12,650 bases of DNA, from the NCBI GenBank assembly GCA_013003255.1, contig JABDJZ010000172.1, forward strand, positions 1 through 12,650. The letters run 5' to 3'. A model generated the notes under the pieces. It was not told the DNA's origin, did no database searches, and was given only the letters and a program-made list of their open reading frames with translations. Origin of the DNA: Rhodothermales bacterium (GTDB lineage Bacteria; Bacteroidota; Rhodothermia; Rhodothermales; UBA10348). The position numbers were made by a program, and so were the translations under genes. This document shows, in pieces, positions 6,395-12,650 of the stretch; position 1 is the stretch's first letter, and the number at the start of each line of letters is the position of its first letter.

Positions 6395-9300
6395 TTGCCG
6401 TTGCGTGCCCGCCTTCCTGTCCTGACTCTCCTGCTGCTCGCCGTGGGCGCCTGCGGCGGACCATCGGTCCCCCAGCCCGGCAGCGAGGCCTACCTGGAGG
6501 CTTCGGGCGCCTTCTACAGTGGAGTCGGCGCGATGCAGATCGGCGATGACCTGCGGGCCCGGGCGCGGCTGGAACGGGTCACCGAAATCGTACCGTCGGA
6601 GCAGGCAGCGTGGTCAAACCTGGCCCTTCTGGCCCTGAGGCGGGGTGAAATCGCCGAAGCGGTGGCTGCAGCCGAGCGCTCGCTGGACGGCCCGATATCC
6701 AATCCGGCCATCCCCTACCTGGCCGCGCTCGTCTTCCTGGCCGATGCGGATTCAGCGCGGGCGGAAGCCCTCCTGCGTGAGTCTCCCGGACACCTCAGGA
6801 GCCGGGTGCTTCTTGCCCGGATGCTCGCGGATTCCGAAGCATCCATGGTGGCCCTCAACGAAGCCCGCGACCTGGCTCCGGACAACGTAGCTCTGGGCTG
6901 GGAGATGGCACGAACTCGTGCAGCGTCCGGGATGCCGGAGCAGGCACGCGGGTGGCTGGCGGAGACTCGATCGTCGCTTCCTCCCCATCCAAACCCCGAC
7001 GTGCTGAGCCAGGCCTTCGAGGCGGCCCTCAGTGCGGCAGACCCTGCGCTGCCCTCTGCGCTGGACCGGCTTCGAAACGTGCTGATCCGGGCATCGTGGT
7101 ATCGGGATGCCCTCGACGCGCTCCAGGCACCGCCGGAACTGGTCTCAGAGCCCATTCCCGCCCCGACCACCCTTGAACCGGTGCCCGCCTCTGCCGCCCC
7201 AGCTGACCGCTCGCTGGCACTCGAACCGAATCCACTTCCTGTGGACCGCTCCGGGTGGACGTGGAGTGCCGCTGTGCATCTTGGTGAGGACGCCCTGCCC
7301 TCCGTGATTCTCGGCGATGAGCGTGGCATACATCTCCCGGACGGAACGTTGATCCCCGTGCCTGGGGCGGTCGCCCACGTCGAGGCGCAGGACGTGGACC
7401 AGGATTATCGCACCGATCTCATTCTGGCCGGAGCGTTTGGGGTACGCGTCTTCTTCCAGTCCGATGCCGGCTTCCTCGAACGTCGGGGTGCCGTGCCTTC
7501 TCTTGGCCCCGCGCTGTTCGTCGTTGCCGTGGATCACGACATGGAGGGTGACCTCGATCTGCTGGTTGGATTCCCGGGAAAGGAAGGCCTGGTGCTCCGC
7601 AACCGCGGCGATGGCTCGTTTGAAACCGGCCAGCGCATACCCGTAGCGAGCATGGTTGATGCGGTCTGGGGCGACCTGGACGCCGACGGAGATCCGGATC
7701 TTGTCACCCGGGACACCGATGGCCGGACGACCTTCCACGAGAATCGCCGGAACGGACGCTGGGCACCTCCTGCCGAGATCGCGCGCGACCTCCGAGGCAT
7801 GGCCCTCGAGGACGCGGACCGGAACGGCGTCTTCGAACTTGCCGCCGTCTCCAAAGCCGACACGCGGCGGTATCGTTTCCAGAATGGCGCCTTTGTCGAG
7901 GAAGACGTCCTGCGGCGCTTTGTGGGAAATGCACCTGGCGTACTCCCCGCTTCACCGGATGGGCTCATCTTGACGGAACTCGATAACAACGGCGCGCTGG
8001 ACTGGCTGATCACGCATCCGGGTGGCGTGACGGCGTTTCTGGCGGAAGATGCGGAGTTGCTTGGGACGGGGCTGGACCTTGCTGCATTTGAACTCGACAC
8101 CGTGGCACCACTGACCGAAGAAGGGCCGCCCGAGTTAATCGGCCGTGAACACGGCGAGGCCATGGTGTACTTCCCGCAGGGCGAGGCCGGATACCAGTGG
8201 AAACGACTTCGACCTCGTGCGGCCAGCGCGCAGGGCGATCGCCGCATCAACACCTTTGCCATCGGTGGCGACGTGGAATTGCGTTCCGGGTTGCTCTACC
8301 AGAAGCGGCCCATCTCCGGTCAGGTGCTGCATTTTGGACTGGGCGAGAACCTCCTCACGGAGGTGGCACGCATCACCTGGCCAAATGGCGACCTCCAGAT
8401 TGAATTTGACCTGCTCTCCGATGAAACCGTGCTGGCCGAGCAGCGCCTGAAGGGCTCCTGCCCCTGGGTCTTTACCCACGATGGGGAGCGGTATCGGTTC
8501 GTCACCGACTTCCTCTGGCGATCTCCTCTGGGGCTTCGCATCAATGCCCAGGAAACCGCCGGCATCGCCACCACATCAGACTGGATCCGCATTCCGGGCG
8601 ACGCACTCAGCGCGCGGGATGGCGCCTACGAGGTCCGCATCACGGCCGAACTCTGGGAGACGCACTTCTTTGACCAGGTGTCCCTGGTGGCCGTGGACCA
8701 TCCTCAGGGCACCGAGGCCCTCGTCGACGAGCGGTTCGCTTTCCCGCCACCGGATGACCGGGTCCACCTGTTCGAGACGCCCCAGCCCTTCGCCGAAGTC
8801 CGTGATGCCCGGGGCCGGGATGCTTCGGCCGAGGCCAAGGCGCGGGACGGGCAGTACGTGGCGGGATTTGCGCGCGGAGCCTACCAGGGCATCGCCGAGA
8901 TGCATGCCGTCGAGATGCGGTTGCCGGACAGCGCTCCGGACGACGTCCGGTTCATTGGATTTGGCTGGGTCCGGCCCACCGACAGTTCCATCAATGTGGC
9001 CATTGGGCAGGGAGACACGCCGGCTCCGGTCAGCCTGCAGCTCGAGGTCCCAAACGGAGCGGGCGGCTGGCGCCTTGTTCAGCCTGACGTCGGGTTTCCC
9101 TCCGGCAAGGAGAAGACGGTTCTCATCGACCTCTCCGGCATCTGGAACCCGGGAGAGTCGCGCGTCTTCCGCCTGCGTACGAATCTGGAAGTGTATTGGG
9201 ACCAGTTACGCTGGGGCGCCCCGGCGTACGGGGAGGTAACCCGCCGCCTGCTGGACACGCAGAGTGCGCAGCTTCGCTACCGGGGCTTCTCACAGGTTGC

Positions 9301-9742
9301 GGCCGTGGATTCCGTCTCCCCGGAACTGCCTGACTACCAGGTCCTGGAATCCAGCTATCCCGTGCGGCAGGATCTCCGGGGGTTTCACACGCGATTTGGC
9401 GACGTGATGGAGCTGGTGAACCAGGTCGATGACCGCTACGTGATCATGAATGCCGGAGACGAGATGGTCCTGCGATTCGAGGCCCTCGAGCCCCCGCCCT
9501 CCGGGTGGACGCGGGATTTCCTGCTGCTCGGTGACGGGTGGGTGAAAGACGGGGACCTCAACACCACGTTCTCTACCACGGTGCTTCCACTTCCCACGCA
9601 TGCCAGCGCGGACTACAGCGCGCCGCCCACGACCCTTGAGGACGATCCCGTCTATCAGGCCCATCCTGAAGACTGGGAGCAGTTCCACACGCGGTACGTG
9701 TCGCCGGACCGTCATCGCAAGGCTTTGCCGACTAACCGGTAG
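6395..9742 (+). CDS. Large lipoprotein with TPR-like, FG-GAP/VCBS and ASPIC/UnbV regions
   Basis: This is a predicted 1115-residue surface or periplasmic lipoprotein. A TTG start at 6395 (or TTG 6401) gives the signal MPLRARLPVLTLLLLAVGAC with lipobox VGAC (Cys20). Residues about 30-250 are helical TPR-like repeats (AAWSNLALLALRRGEIAEAV, ARMLADSEASMVALNEARDL). Residues about 290-550 hold FG-GAP/VCBS-like blades with acidic, calcium-binding-like loops: DVDQDYRTD (333), DHDMEGDLD (380), DLDADGDPD (427), EDADRNGVFE (472), ELDNNGALD (528). An ASPIC/UnbV-like segment follows at about 605-680 (RINTFAIGGDVELRSG, GQVLHFGLG, ITWPNGDLQ), as in CRTAC1-type proteins. Residues about 688-1115 begin with SCPWVFTHDGERYRFVTDF and form a long C-terminal region of unknown fold. 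The gene lies 38 bp after paralogue B on the same strand, so the three probably form one operon. CRTAC-type proteins are poorly characterised; an envelope binding or scaffold role is inference. Confidence 0.88.
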   Translation: MPLRARLPVLTLLLLAVGACGGPSVPQPGSEAYLEASGAFYSGVGAMQIGDDLRARARLERVTEIVPSEQAAWSNLALLALRRGEIAEAVAAAERSLDGPISNPAIPYLAALVFLADADSARAEALLRESPGHLRSRVLLARMLADSEASMVALNEARDLAPDNVALGWEMARTRAASGMPEQARGWLAETRSSLPPHPNPDVLSQAFEAALSAADPALPSALDRLRNVLIRASWYRDALDALQAPPELVSEPIPAPTTLEPVPASAAPADRSLALEPNPLPVDRSGWTWSAAVHLGEDALPSVILGDERGIHLPDGTLIPVPGAVAHVEAQDVDQDYRTDLILAGAFGVRVFFQSDAGFLERRGAVPSLGPALFVVAVDHDMEGDLDLLVGFPGKEGLVLRNRGDGSFETGQRIPVASMVDAVWGDLDADGDPDLVTRDTDGRTTFHENRRNGRWAPPAEIARDLRGMALEDADRNGVFELAAVSKADTRRYRFQNGAFVEEDVLRRFVGNAPGVLPASPDGLILTELDNNGALDWLITHPGGVTAFLAEDAELLGTGLDLAAFELDTVAPLTEEGPPELIGREHGEAMVYFPQGEAGYQWKRLRPRAASAQGDRRINTFAIGGDVELRSGLLYQKRPISGQVLHFGLGENLLTEVARITWPNGDLQIEFDLLSDETVLAEQRLKGSCPWVFTHDGERYRFVTDFLWRSPLGLRINAQETAGIATTSDWIRIPGDALSARDGAYEVRITAELWETHFFDQVSLVAVDHPQGTEALVDERFAFPPPDDRVHLFETPQPFAEVRDARGRDASAEAKARDGQYVAGFARGAYQGIAEMHAVEMRLPDSAPDDVRFIGFGWVRPTDSSINVAIGQGDTPAPVSLQLEVPNGAGGWRLVQPDVGFPSGKEKTVLIDLSGIWNPGESRVFRLRTNLEVYWDQLRWGAPAYGEVTRRLLDTQSAQLRYRGFSQVAAVDSVSPELPDYQVLESSYPVRQDLRGFHTRFGDVMELVNQVDDRYVIMNAGDEMVLRFEALEPPPSGWTRDFLLLGDGWVKDGDLNTTFSTTVLPLPTHASADYSAPPTTLEDDPVYQAHPEDWEQFHTRYVSPDRHRKALPTNR

Positions 9743-9789
9743 CCGGCCCGCCCCGCGGACGGTGAGCGCGCGCCACTGCCGGCCGTCTA
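9740..9789. terminator. Weak inverted repeat between convergent genes, possible bidirectional terminator
   Basis: TAGCCGGCC at 9740-9748 pairs with GGCCGTCTA at 9781-9789 (one mismatch). The arms contain the stop codons of the two convergent genes. The loop is long (32 nt) and GC-rich and there is no T-tract on either side, so a Rho-independent terminator is only weakly supported. Confidence 0.2.
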
Positions 9790-10173
9790 GAACGTCCAGA
9801 AGGCGTTCGGGATGTGGTGGTATTCCGGCTCGCCGCCCGGCGGGATGGTGATGGCCAGCACATCAAACCGACAGGGAGTGCGATCCATCCTGTTCTCGTG
9901 CATCCAGGCCTTGGCGGCGCGGATCAGGTGCCGCTGCTTTTCCTCGGTTACCGCCTCCTCCGGGTGCCCGAATCCGGTCCCCCGCCGCGTCTTCACCTCG
10001 ACGAACACCATCTCACCGCCCTGCTCCCACTTGGCCGCCGGCAGGAAGGCAACGATATCCACCTCGGACCGCTGGAACCGGTAGTTGGTGGCCATGATGC
10101 GGAAGCCGCGCTCGACCAACCACTCCTGTGCCAGCTTTTCGCCGGTTCGTCCCGTTTCAATGTGAGCGCTCAT
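9787..10173 (-). CDS. YraN/UPF0102-family nuclease-fold protein
   Basis: This small cytoplasmic protein (128 residues) belongs to the YraN (UPF0102) family, which has a PD-(D/E)xK nuclease-like fold and no settled role; links to DNA repair or processing have been proposed. The family pattern is present: the N-terminal helix GRTGEKLAQEWLVERGFRI, then NYRFQRSEVDIVAF (Asp39), then MVFVEVKTRRG (Glu59, Lys61), and PEEAVTEEKQRHL with CRFDVLAI near the end. These supply the D...ExK residues expected of the fold. Between SEVDIVAF and MVFVEVK there are a few more residues (PAAKWEQGGE) than in most members. The ATG at 10171-10173 overlaps the stop of the upstream regulator gene as ATGA, so the two are probably co-transcribed and translationally coupled. 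Confidence 0.93.
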   Translation of the reverse strand: MSAHIETGRTGEKLAQEWLVERGFRIMATNYRFQRSEVDIVAFLPAAKWEQGGEMVFVEVKTRRGTGFGHPEEAVTEEKQRHLIRAAKAWMHENRMDRTPCRFDVLAITIPPGGEPEYHHIPNAFWTF

Positions 10174-10760
10174 GAGGTCTGGTTTTCGTCGGGGTCGCCC
10201 AGGCCGACCAGCTGCCGCAGCAGTTCAACGTTCTGGGCCTGGATGAATGGCAAAAGCGTGCGGGAAAGCCCCTCGAAGACCTCCATCAGTTTCATGAGGT
10301 TGTCGAGGCGTTCGCAAAAGTGGCGTTCGGCGGTGGAGAGTTCGTCCGGGCACGGGCCCTGAACCTCTCCTACCAGTAACTCACGACACTCCTGGAGCTG
10401 CTGCATAACCGGCTGGATCTCTCGGCGCTCCCGTTCGCGGATGATCTGCAGCGTTATTTCCCAGACATCCTTCTCAGCCACGAAGAAGTCTTTCCGCGAT
10501 CCGGCAAGGTGCACCTTCCGCACCAGATTCCAGTTCACCAGCGACCGCAGGTTCATGTTTGCATTTCCACGGCTGATCTGGAGACGTTCCATGATATGAT
10601 CCGTGTCGGCCGGCTCCTCCTGGGCGTAGAGGAAGGCGTGTATCTGGGCCATGGTCCGGTTGATGCCCCAGTTGGACGCCATTTCGCCCCAGAACAGGAT
10701 GAACTTGTTCAGGGCTTCCTGATGTCGATCTGAATTGAAGGGGGCGCTCACGTCAGTCAC
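10170..10760 (-). CDS. GbsR/MarR-type winged-helix transcriptional regulator
   Basis: This is a DNA-binding regulator of about 196 residues. The core FILFWGEMASNWGINRTMAQ and the following DHIMERLQISRGNANMNLRS are typical of the GbsR/MarR group. A winged helix-turn-helix lies at about residues 51-97, with the recognition helix in ISRGNANMNLRSL and a wing at GSRKDFF. A charged helical C-terminus (about 105-190) probably dimerises. GbsR-type proteins in other bacteria control osmolyte uptake or synthesis, but no such gene is visible here. Start choice is uncertain: GTG 10760 gives the N-terminal length usual for the family; GTG 10790 and GTG 10751 are alternatives. The gene diverges from the SAM hydroxide adenosyltransferase, and an imperfect dyad at 10796-10818 in between could be its own operator. 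Confidence 0.88.
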   Translation of the reverse strand: MTDVSAPFNSDRHQEALNKFILFWGEMASNWGINRTMAQIHAFLYAQEEPADTDHIMERLQISRGNANMNLRSLVNWNLVRKVHLAGSRKDFFVAEKDVWEITLQIIRERERREIQPVMQQLQECRELLVGEVQGPCPDELSTAERHFCERLDNLMKLMEVFEGLSRTLLPFIQAQNVELLRQLVGLGDPDENQTS

Positions 10761-10795
10761 AGGATGGGGGTCTCTGGCATGGTGCCACACGAATA

Positions 10796-10818
10796 GAATC
10801 GAAAGTGGTTTCGCATTC
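10796..10818. promoter_or_regulatory. Imperfect dyad in divergent promoter region, candidate operator
   Basis: GAATCGAAA (10796-10804), a 4-nt spacer GTGG and TTTCG-C-ATTC (10809-10818) form a nine-pair dyad interrupted by a single bulged C at 10814. It is AT-richer than its surroundings and lies between the divergent starts of the MarR-type regulator and the adenosyltransferase. Size and position suit an autoregulated MarR-type operator; no binding evidence exists. Confidence 0.35.
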
Positions 10819-10899
10819 AGGATTTTGAGGGGAGAGCACCGGGGGCCGTGCGATGTTCACTACCTTTTGGCGCCTGCAACGCACGCCTTGACGGCCTAT

Positions 10900-11712
10900 A
10901 TGGAGCGCCCTTCCGGTATCATCACTTTCCTGACCGATTTCGGTACCCGGGACGCATACGTCTCGGCCATGAAAGGGGTGGCGCTGTCGGTTCTTCCCGA
11001 GGCCAACCTGGTTGACATCAGCCACGACATACCGCCGCAGGACGTGATGCAGGCAGCGTTCGTTTTACGCGAGTCGGCCGCCTGGTTTCCAACGGGTACC
11101 GTTCACGTCTGCGTGGTCGATCCCGGGGTTGGCACGGAGAGGGCAGCCATCGCCATTCGATCCCAGGATCAGTACTTCGTCGGCCCGGACAACGGGATCT
11201 TCTCGCTGGTACTCGGCAGGGCGGACCACGAAGCCGTGGTGCTGGATAACCCGGATTTCTGGCGGAGTGCCGACCTGAGTACCACGTTTCACGGCAGGGA
11301 TGTGTTTGCACCGGCCGCTGCACACCTGGCAGCCGGAAGATCACTTGACCAACTTGGATCCCCGCTGGACAAGCTGCGCCCACTACACTGGGCCCTTCCC
11401 ATTCATGATGATCAGGGCATCCGGGGTTGGGTGGTCCATGTGGACCGCTTCGGCAACTGCATCACCAACATCACGCGGGATGTGTTCGAGGCGGGCCGGC
11501 TGGACCGCCGCTTCAAATGCTACGCGGGCACGGTGATCGTTGACCAGCTGCGGGCCACCTACGGCTCTGTAGAAGCCGGTGACCCCGTGTTGCTGTTCAA
11601 CAGTTCCGGTCTTCTGGAAATAGCCGTCTCACGCGGCAACGGTGCTGAGCTCTACGGCCTGCGCACCGGATCACCGATAAACGTGGTATTTCTGGATGGC
11701 CAAGCGGGATAA
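10900..11712 (+). CDS. SAM hydroxide adenosyltransferase (DUF62 family)
   Basis: This 270-residue enzyme belongs to the DUF62 family. Characterised members use a water-derived hydroxide to cleave S-adenosylmethionine into adenosine and methionine; the related fluorinases and chlorinases use halide. Visible motifs are FLTDFGTRDAYVSAMKG (10-26), DISHDIPPQD (39-48), VCVVDPGVGTER (70-81), GPDNGIFS (95-102), TFHGRDVFAPAAAHLA (129-144) and DRFGNCITNI (182-191). Asp74, Arg81 and His131 match the D/R/H triad of the hydroxide-using enzymes, so a hydrolase rather than a halogenase is expected. The ATG at 10900 is chosen because the family begins a few residues before the first strand (IITFLTDFG); the longer frame upstream to 10735 has no family match. 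The gene's 3' end overlaps by 17 bp the start of the next gene. Confidence 0.94.
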   Translation: MERPSGIITFLTDFGTRDAYVSAMKGVALSVLPEANLVDISHDIPPQDVMQAAFVLRESAAWFPTGTVHVCVVDPGVGTERAAIAIRSQDQYFVGPDNGIFSLVLGRADHEAVVLDNPDFWRSADLSTTFHGRDVFAPAAAHLAAGRSLDQLGSPLDKLRPLHWALPIHDDQGIRGWVVHVDRFGNCITNITRDVFEAGRLDRRFKCYAGTVIVDQLRATYGSVEAGDPVLLFNSSGLLEIAVSRGNGAELYGLRTGSPINVVFLDGQAG

Positions 11713-12650
11713 CACGGCAGCTGAGATCCCGCACCTCGCCGAGGTCTTTGCGCTGGCCCAGGTGCTGGCGGTGGACGAGGACACCGCATTCTCCTCCACC
11801 GTCGACGCGTTTCGCGCGGTGCCGTCCGGCAGTCGATTCGAATTGCTCGGTCAGATGCTGAAGGACATCCAGCTCCCGCCGGCCCCACTCCAGAGTGTCT
11901 GGCAAGTGGCTACCGAGTTCAGTGTGCCTCCGGTTGAGGTAGCCATCGAAGCCTCCGCGCAATCCGTCGTGGCCCGTCGCGTGGCGCACGAAGCGCTCCG
12001 GCTTAGGGTAACCGAGCGATTTGCCGGCCTCCCCCGGGGAGATCGGGCCGTAGCGTTCCTGCTCGCCACCTCCGGACTTGCGCATGCTGACCTCGCAGGC
12101 CTATTCGGACTGCAGCCGGAGCAGCTTGAAGCTCATCGAACTGCAGTCCTGGAAAGCCTGGGTCTTCCGTCCGAGAACACCACCGGACTGGCTGCCCTGC
12201 AGGAAGGGCTTCAGTCGCATATCGTTCAGCCCGGCAGGACACTTCGGGATGCCGTTCGCCGGGCGCGTGTGCCGGGCCCGGCCAAAGGTGGATCAGCGTC
12301 CACCCGTGGCCGCATTCTCCCTGTTGTTGGCATCCTGCTTCTCGCCGTGGTGAGTGCCCTGGCCGTAAGCAGATTTCTGGGACGCCCACCGGCCGGTCCG
12401 CCTCCGCCGCCACCCGCTGAAAATGCGCTGGAGTCGGCAGCCTACCTGCTCCCCCTGGGGGACATTCAGTTTCCGAGCCGTGACCCGGACGAGGCCCATG
12501 ACTGGCTCGAGAGGCAACTCACCTGGTCCTTCAACATGCCGGCGGTCAATGGGGTACCGATTCTCGGGGCCGGCTTCGTCAGCCTTATCGACGGAGTCCA
12601 GGTTCCCACGCTGTTCTACGGCTCGGGCTCGCCCGAGCTCTTTGTGGGCG
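11696..12650 (+). CDS. Membrane protein with sigma-70-like N-terminus and anti-sigma-like periplasmic domain (3' end outside window)
   Basis: An open frame from ATG 11696 reaches the right edge without a stop (318 codons); a TAA at 11678 excludes earlier starts. Residues 12-60 (AEVFALAQVLAVDEDTAFSS and following) resemble a worn sigma-70 region 2. Residues 105-157 (ERFAGLPRGDRAVAFLLATSGLAHADLAGLFGL..LEAHRTAVLESLG) follow the ECF region 4 pattern of LP.R.R.V, a helix-turn-helix and a basic tail. One transmembrane helix lies at about 207-224 (ILPVVGILLLAVVSALAV), followed by a proline run. From residue 250 the sequence (LPLGDIQFPSRDPDEAHDWL, then NGVPILGAGFVSLIDG) resembles the periplasmic part of membrane anti-sigma factors. 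The N-terminus would be cytoplasmic, with basic residues before the helix. The reading frame is secure; the domain assignments are from pattern only. The 17-bp overlap with the adenosyltransferase gene suggests one transcript. Confidence 0.75.
   Translation, partial: MAKRDNTAAEIPHLAEVFALAQVLAVDEDTAFSSTVDAFRAVPSGSRFELLGQMLKDIQLPPAPLQSVWQVATEFSVPPVEVAIEASAQSVVARRVAHEALRLRVTERFAGLPRGDRAVAFLLATSGLAHADLAGLFGLQPEQLEAHRTAVLESLGLPSENTTGLAALQEGLQSHIVQPGRTLRDAVRRARVPGPAKGGSASTRGRILPVVGILLLAVVSALAVSRFLGRPPAGPPPPPPAENALESAAYLLPLGDIQFPSRDPDEAHDWLERQLTWSFNMPAVNGVPILGAGFVSLIDGVQVPTLFYGSGSPELFVG

Noticed and set aside
8481..9239. 252-codon plus-strand open frame inside the CRTAC-type lipoprotein
   Set aside because: Its composition (Arg, Ser, Pro rich) is typical of an out-of-frame reading of GC-rich coding DNA, and the 1115-residue frame runs through unbroken.
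10735..10899. N-terminal extension of the SAM hydroxide adenosyltransferase
   Set aside because: It would overlap the divergent regulator's 5' end and cover the promoter region; the family begins just before the FLTDFG strand.

Overview
The window is a high-GC, densely coded bacterial chromosome segment. Reading across it gives nine protein genes plus one gene broken by a frameshift. I saw no rRNA, tRNA, CRISPR array, insertion sequence or phage gene. Several features together suggest the Bacteroidota/Rhodothermota side of the tree: secreted proteins with a carboxypeptidase-regulatory-like (CarboxypepD_reg-like) N-terminus, ELWxxDG-repeat and TPR/FG-GAP/UnbV lipoproteins, a GbsR/MarR-type regulator, frequent TTG/GTG starts and few Shine-Dalgarno sites. 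The high GC makes a Rhodothermales-like organism my best guess. This is inference; no phylogenetic marker is present.

Left part (1-4009). The C-terminal third of homogentisate 1,2-dioxygenase (tyrosine/phenylalanine catabolism) enters from the left. It meets tail to tail a lipoprotein made of nine ELWxxDG-type repeats of about 46 residues, and both genes use the same CTAG for their stop codons. Divergently from the lipoprotein runs an AMP-forming acyl-CoA synthetase of the acetyl-CoA synthetase type. It carries all catalytic motifs but is split by a one-base frameshift near 3446.

Centre (4150-9742). Three exported-protein genes on the + strand look like one operon. Two are tandem paralogues with a CarboxypepD_reg-like domain and a shared C-terminal domain I do not recognise; they are joined by a TTGA stop/start overlap. 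The third is an 1115-residue lipoprotein with TPR-like, FG-GAP/VCBS-like and ASPIC/UnbV-like regions and a long extra C-terminal part.

Right part (9787-12650). A YraN-type nuclease-fold protein and a GbsR/MarR-type regulator form a minus-strand pair with an ATGA overlap. They diverge from a SAM hydroxide adenosyltransferase (DUF62). An imperfect dyad in the divergent promoter region is a candidate operator. The adenosyltransferase gene overlaps by 17 bp the start of a gene running off the right edge. Its product looks like a degenerate ECF sigma factor fused through a transmembrane helix to a periplasmic domain like that of anti-sigma factors. This is the most unusual architecture in the window.
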